NCBI GenBank assembly: GCA_049513695.1
Contig: JBEKVW010000057.1
Coordinates: 1 to 14,067, forward strand
Origin: UBA1162 sp049513695
Lineage (GTDB): Bacteria; Chloroflexota; Dehalococcoidia; GIF9; UBA5629
DNA length: 14,067 nucleotides
Reading direction: 5' to 3'
Below the pieces are notes generated by a model, which ran no database searches, was not told the origin of the DNA, and saw only the letters and a program-made list of their open reading frames with translations. Numbering within the stretch: the stretch's first letter is position 1; each line of letters starts with the position of its first letter. Below, piece after piece: positions 11,167 to 14,067 of the stretch. The position numbers were made by a program, and so were the translations under genes.

Positions 11167-12705
11167 ATGACACAGTACATAATTGCTCATGATGTAGGCA
11201 CCAGCGGTAACAAGGCAGTTTTGGTTGACATACAGGGGGGGGTTCATGGCAAGTGCCTGGCGCCATATGATATCAAGTACCCCAGGCCGGGCTGGGCGGA
11301 GCAGGAACCGGAGGGTTACTGGAGGGCGGTTACTCAGACCACCAAGCAACTTCTCTCGGATACGGGAGTGTCCGCATCTGATGTCATTTGCATTGCCTAT
11401 TCGACGCAGATGCTGGGCATTATTCCTATGGATGAGAAGACAGGCCCTCTGAGCGATGCCATTATATGGCTTGACTGCCGTGCACCCGAGGAAGCCAGTT
11501 GGGTTATGAATAAATTCCTCGGCCCGACGGTTTTTGCGGCCATTGCCGGGGCCATGATCAACGGGAAGGATGGTATACCCAAGCTGGTCTGGCTTAAGAG
11601 AAACCAGCCCGAGATATATAACAGGATGAAATGTTTCTTGGATGTGGATGGTTATCTGATATACCGTAGCACGGGGAAGATGGTTATGGACTGGAGCAAT
11701 GCATCGGCCTTCGGGCTGGACCTCAAGAAGAAGGTCTGGATGGATGCTATCTTTAAATATGTCGGGATCGATCCAGGCAAGCTGCCTCCGCTGGCCCGTT
11801 CCATTGATAAAGTGGGAGGCTTGACCAAGGAAGCGGCTCAGCAACTTGGGCTGCTGGAGGGTACGTCGGTAATGGGTGGATGTGGTGATGTTCCTTCCGC
11901 TGCGGTAGGCTCGGGTGCCGTGGGTGAGGGTGAGGGGCATATTAGCATGGGAACATCAGCTTGGGTGGGAGTCGTGACAAAAAAGACGCCGACGGGCAAA
12001 AACGGCATCGCAGCCATACAGTCGGCAGACCCGGGTAAAGCCTTGCTCCTGGCGCAGATGGAGCTGGCAGGCGGCTGCCTGAAATGGCTGGGGGACCAGG
12101 TTTGCCGAGTTGAAAAAGCCGATCCGACAATACCCAATATATTCGGGTACATGGATGAAAAGGTTATGGGCGTACCTGCAGGATCGGATTACCTTATATT
12201 TATGCCATGGATGTACGGGGAAAGGTCTCCTATAGCTGATACATACATACGTTCCGGCTATCTTAACCTGACACCTGAGCATACGCGAGAACACCTGCTG
12301 CGAGCAGTATACGAGGGTGTAGCCTATAACATCAGGTGGATAATTGAAAGACTTGAAAAGGAGTATAAGTTTCCGTTGCCTTCACTCAGGCTAATAGGGG
12401 GTGGAGCTCTGGGTCAACCCTGGATGCAGATTCTGGCTGATGTAACAGGGAAACGCATCGAAACTGTGAGGAATCCTCAGGAAGCCGGTGCAGTAGGGGT
12501 TGCCATGGCTTCGGCGGTTGGTTTGGGCATATATAAGGATTTTGATTCTTTGAAACAGGTGGTTGGCGTGGCTCACACATATGATCCACAGGATAAGAAC
12601 AGAATGGTCTACGGTACGCTCTTCAGCTCTTATAAGGAGCTGTACAACGCTCTTCGGAAATTTTACACCAAGCTTAATAAGCAGAGGTGTGATGTTAATG
12701 TGTAA
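11167..12705 (+). CDS. FGGY-family carbohydrate kinase (xylulokinase-like)
   Basis: ATP-dependent sugar kinase of the FGGY family, 512 residues and full length. The N-terminal actin-like domain opens with HDVGTSGNKAV (8-18), then PRPGWAEQEPEGYW (39-52) and WLDCRA (101-106). The catalytic base is probably Asp241 in GGCGDVPSAAVGSG (237-250). The second domain has GTSAW (262-266), YGERSPIAD (350-358) and IGGGALGQPWMQILADVTG (410-428), the ATP-site and family signature region. This pattern is nearest to xylulokinase, so a ketose or ketose-like polyol is a likely substrate. The RuBisCO-like gene begins 16 nt downstream, which suggests that the kinase product feeds that enzyme. The only ribosome-site candidate is GGGGG (11153-11157), which the leader could pair away. 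A run of eight G (11235-11242) lies near codons 23-26. Confidence 0.9.
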   Translation: MTQYIIAHDVGTSGNKAVLVDIQGGVHGKCLAPYDIKYPRPGWAEQEPEGYWRAVTQTTKQLLSDTGVSASDVICIAYSTQMLGIIPMDEKTGPLSDAIIWLDCRAPEEASWVMNKFLGPTVFAAIAGAMINGKDGIPKLVWLKRNQPEIYNRMKCFLDVDGYLIYRSTGKMVMDWSNASAFGLDLKKKVWMDAIFKYVGIDPGKLPPLARSIDKVGGLTKEAAQQLGLLEGTSVMGGCGDVPSAAVGSGAVGEGEGHISMGTSAWVGVVTKKTPTGKNGIAAIQSADPGKALLLAQMELAGGCLKWLGDQVCRVEKADPTIPNIFGYMDEKVMGVPAGSDYLIFMPWMYGERSPIADTYIRSGYLNLTPEHTREHLLRAVYEGVAYNIRWIIERLEKEYKFPLPSLRLIGGGALGQPWMQILADVTGKRIETVRNPQEAGAVGVAMASAVGLGIYKDFDSLKQVVGVAHTYDPQDKNRMVYGTLFSSYKELYNALRKFYTKLNKQRCDVNV

Positions 12706-12721
12706 TTAAGGAGGTATCTTA

Positions 12722-14026
12722 ATGAAGGAAGATGAGTTACTAAGTCAACCGATCGCGCTGCCGGATGGTGTGGACTACGATGACTACATAATAGGTACTT
12801 ATACGGTCACATACCCGGCCATCTTCCCCATGCCAAAGCTGGCGCCTTTGCTTGCTATCGAGCAGAGCACGGGAACATGGGTTGCAGTACCCGGCGAAAC
12901 ACCCGAAGTTCGGCGTAATCATATAGCCAAGGTAATAGGTGTTTATGAGATGCCCGACTACGAGTATGCTGTGCCTGGCGGTCTTCAAGATAGGAACTGG
13001 GTGATACAGATCGCCTTCCCTGAAGTCAATATAGGTTCCCAGATACCCATGATGCTGACTGCCGTGGTGGGCAATATCTCCATGGCGGGACAGATAAAAC
13101 TGGTAGACATAAGATTCCCTAAAAAATATGTGGACGGTTTTAAGGGTCCAAAGTTCGGTATCGAAGGCATAAGAAAGTTGCTGGGTGTGAAGAAGAGGCC
13201 GTTGCTGAACAACATGGTCAAACCCTGCACCGGCTATCCGCTGGAAGTGGGTGCGGAATTGTTTAAGCTCGCGGCCCTGGGTGGCTGCGACATAGTGAAG
13301 GACGACGAGCTGATCGCTGATGCATCCTTCAATTCAATGAAAGGCCGGGTAAAGCGCTATATGGAGCTAGAGAAGCGGGTCTTCGAGGAGACTGGCGAGC
13401 ATACGCTTTATACGGTAAATATCTCGGACTCGGTGCCTAAAATATTTAAAAACGCCAAGCGGGCGGTGGAATTGGGCGTTAACGGTATAATGATAAATTA
13501 CATTGCCGTGGGACTGCCTGTTTTGCAGGCGCTTGCGGAGGACCCTGAGATAAATGTTCCTATACTGGCACATATGGATGTGGCCGGAGCGCTTTATATG
13601 TCGCCCTACCATGGCATGAGCTCCCACTTGGTCCTTGGCAAATTACCCAGGCTCGCCGGCGCAGATATAGTGGTGATACCTGCGCCTTACGGCAAGGCGC
13701 CTGTAATCACGGAGAAATTCGACGCTATGGCCAGAAACCTTACATACCCGTTTTACAATATCAAGCCCACCTGGCCTATGGCATCCGGCGGGATAACCCC
13801 TTCTATGGTACCGAAGGTCATGCAGGAGCTGGGTAACGATATCGTCATCGGCTCCGGCGGCGGTATACATGCGCATCCCAATGGACCGGTAGCGGGCGGT
13901 AAGGCTTTTAGACAGTCCATTGAGGCCACTATGAAGGGCATATCGTTGGAAGAATATGCTAAGACCCATAAAGAGCTGGCTGTTTCAATCCAGGCATGGG
14001 CGGATCCCTTCAAGAAAGGCGTGTAA
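12722..14026 (+). CDS. RuBisCO-like protein (form IV type), large-subunit family
   Basis: RuBisCO large-subunit superfamily protein, 434 residues. Conserved active-site positions can be read: Glu47 in IEQSTGTW (RuBisCO Glu60), Asn118 in VVGN (Asn123), Lys167 in VKPCTG (Lys175), the carbamylated-Lys/metal triad Lys193, Asp195, Glu196 in KDDE (Lys201, Asp203, Glu204), His284 in AHMD (His294), SGGI (355-358) and GSGGGIHAHPNGP (377-389). Several carboxylase residues are changed: Cys169 for Lys177, Met285 for Arg295, and IPAPYGK in place of the HxHxGTVVGK of loop 6. It is therefore expected to enolise a phosphorylated ketone with Mg rather than fix CO2. Known RuBisCO-like enzymes act in methionine salvage and in D-apiose catabolism (3-oxo-isoapionate 4-phosphate). 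The paired FGGY kinase favours a sugar-phosphate role. AAGGAGGT (12708-12715) is strong. Confidence 0.9.
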   Translation: MKEDELLSQPIALPDGVDYDDYIIGTYTVTYPAIFPMPKLAPLLAIEQSTGTWVAVPGETPEVRRNHIAKVIGVYEMPDYEYAVPGGLQDRNWVIQIAFPEVNIGSQIPMMLTAVVGNISMAGQIKLVDIRFPKKYVDGFKGPKFGIEGIRKLLGVKKRPLLNNMVKPCTGYPLEVGAELFKLAALGGCDIVKDDELIADASFNSMKGRVKRYMELEKRVFEETGEHTLYTVNISDSVPKIFKNAKRAVELGVNGIMINYIAVGLPVLQALAEDPEINVPILAHMDVAGALYMSPYHGMSSHLVLGKLPRLAGADIVVIPAPYGKAPVITEKFDAMARNLTYPFYNIKPTWPMASGGITPSMVPKVMQELGNDIVIGSGGGIHAHPNGPVAGGKAFRQSIEATMKGISLEEYAKTHKELAVSIQAWADPFKKGV

Positions 14027-14067
14027 ATTATCCAGAAACCATAGCTACAAGTTAATAAAATCGGGCC

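Noticed and set aside
11050..11940. A long - strand open frame (296 codons) opposite the kinase
   Set aside because: It lies wholly antisense to the leader and first half of a clear FGGY kinase, has no recognisable motif, and has low-complexity composition typical of a shadow frame.
12722..14026. A true CO2-fixing RuBisCO
   Set aside because: Although the KDDE triad is kept, positions aligned with Lys177, Arg295 and the loop 6 HxHxGTVVGK are changed, and no phosphoribulokinase or small subunit is nearby.
1..14067. Mobile elements, integrases, CRISPR arrays, tRNA or rRNA genes
   Set aside because: No transposase-like protein, terminal repeats, regularly spaced repeats, or cloverleaf/rRNA-like segments were recognised in either strand.

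Overview
The window (about 14 kb, moderate GC) looks like chromosomal DNA of an anaerobic, lipid- or fatty-acyl-metabolising bacterium. The mix of duplicated PlsY acyltransferases, paired acyl-CoA dehydrogenases, an HMG-CoA-synthase-like protein fused to DUF35, MaoC-type dehydratases and a RuBisCO-like protein fits Chloroflexota (Dehalococcoidia) best. Desulfobacterota or anaerobic Firmicutes cannot be excluded from sequence reading alone. No tRNA, rRNA, CRISPR or insertion sequence was seen.

Layout. (1) 1-2042: a TTGACA-type promoter, then plsY and a membrane-anchored GT2 glycosyltransferase, probably one lipid-related transcript. (2) 2121-8302: six genes on the + strand: two acyl-CoA dehydrogenases, an HMGCS-like/DUF35 fusion, an SCP2-type thiolase and two MaoC-fold proteins. 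A 164-nt gap after the dehydrogenases carries a 14-bp palindrome, a good internal promoter and a hairpin. (3) 8430-9134: a second, divergent plsY with a GTG start. (4) Converging on it, on the - strand, a PflX-like radical SAM protein (9148-10131) with its own promoter, and upstream of that a MarR-family regulator (10313-10900). (5) Divergent from marR, an FGGY carbohydrate kinase and a RuBisCO-like protein (11167-14026), with tight operon spacing.

How the genes may work together. Region 2 resembles in gene content the actinobacterial steroid side-chain modules: heteromeric ChsE-type dehydrogenase, ChsH-type MaoC hydratase, and a thiolase/aldolase with DUF35. In the dehydrogenase pair one subunit has the catalytic Glu and the other the FAD-contact motif. 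In the MaoC pair one subunit has the Asp/His dyad and the other has Tyr in place of His. In the condensing-enzyme pair the thiolase keeps its Cys/His residues, while the HMGCS-like partner has Thr where the nucleophilic Cys should be. No 3-hydroxyacyl-CoA dehydrogenase is present, so C-C cleavage may be aldolytic or the dehydrogenase may be encoded elsewhere. The substrate is unknown. Region 5 looks like a MarR-controlled phospho-sugar module in which the kinase makes a phosphorylated substrate for a Mg-dependent enolising RuBisCO-like enzyme. Its 5' leader holds inverted repeats that could form mutually exclusive structures and sequester the kinase ribosome-binding site.
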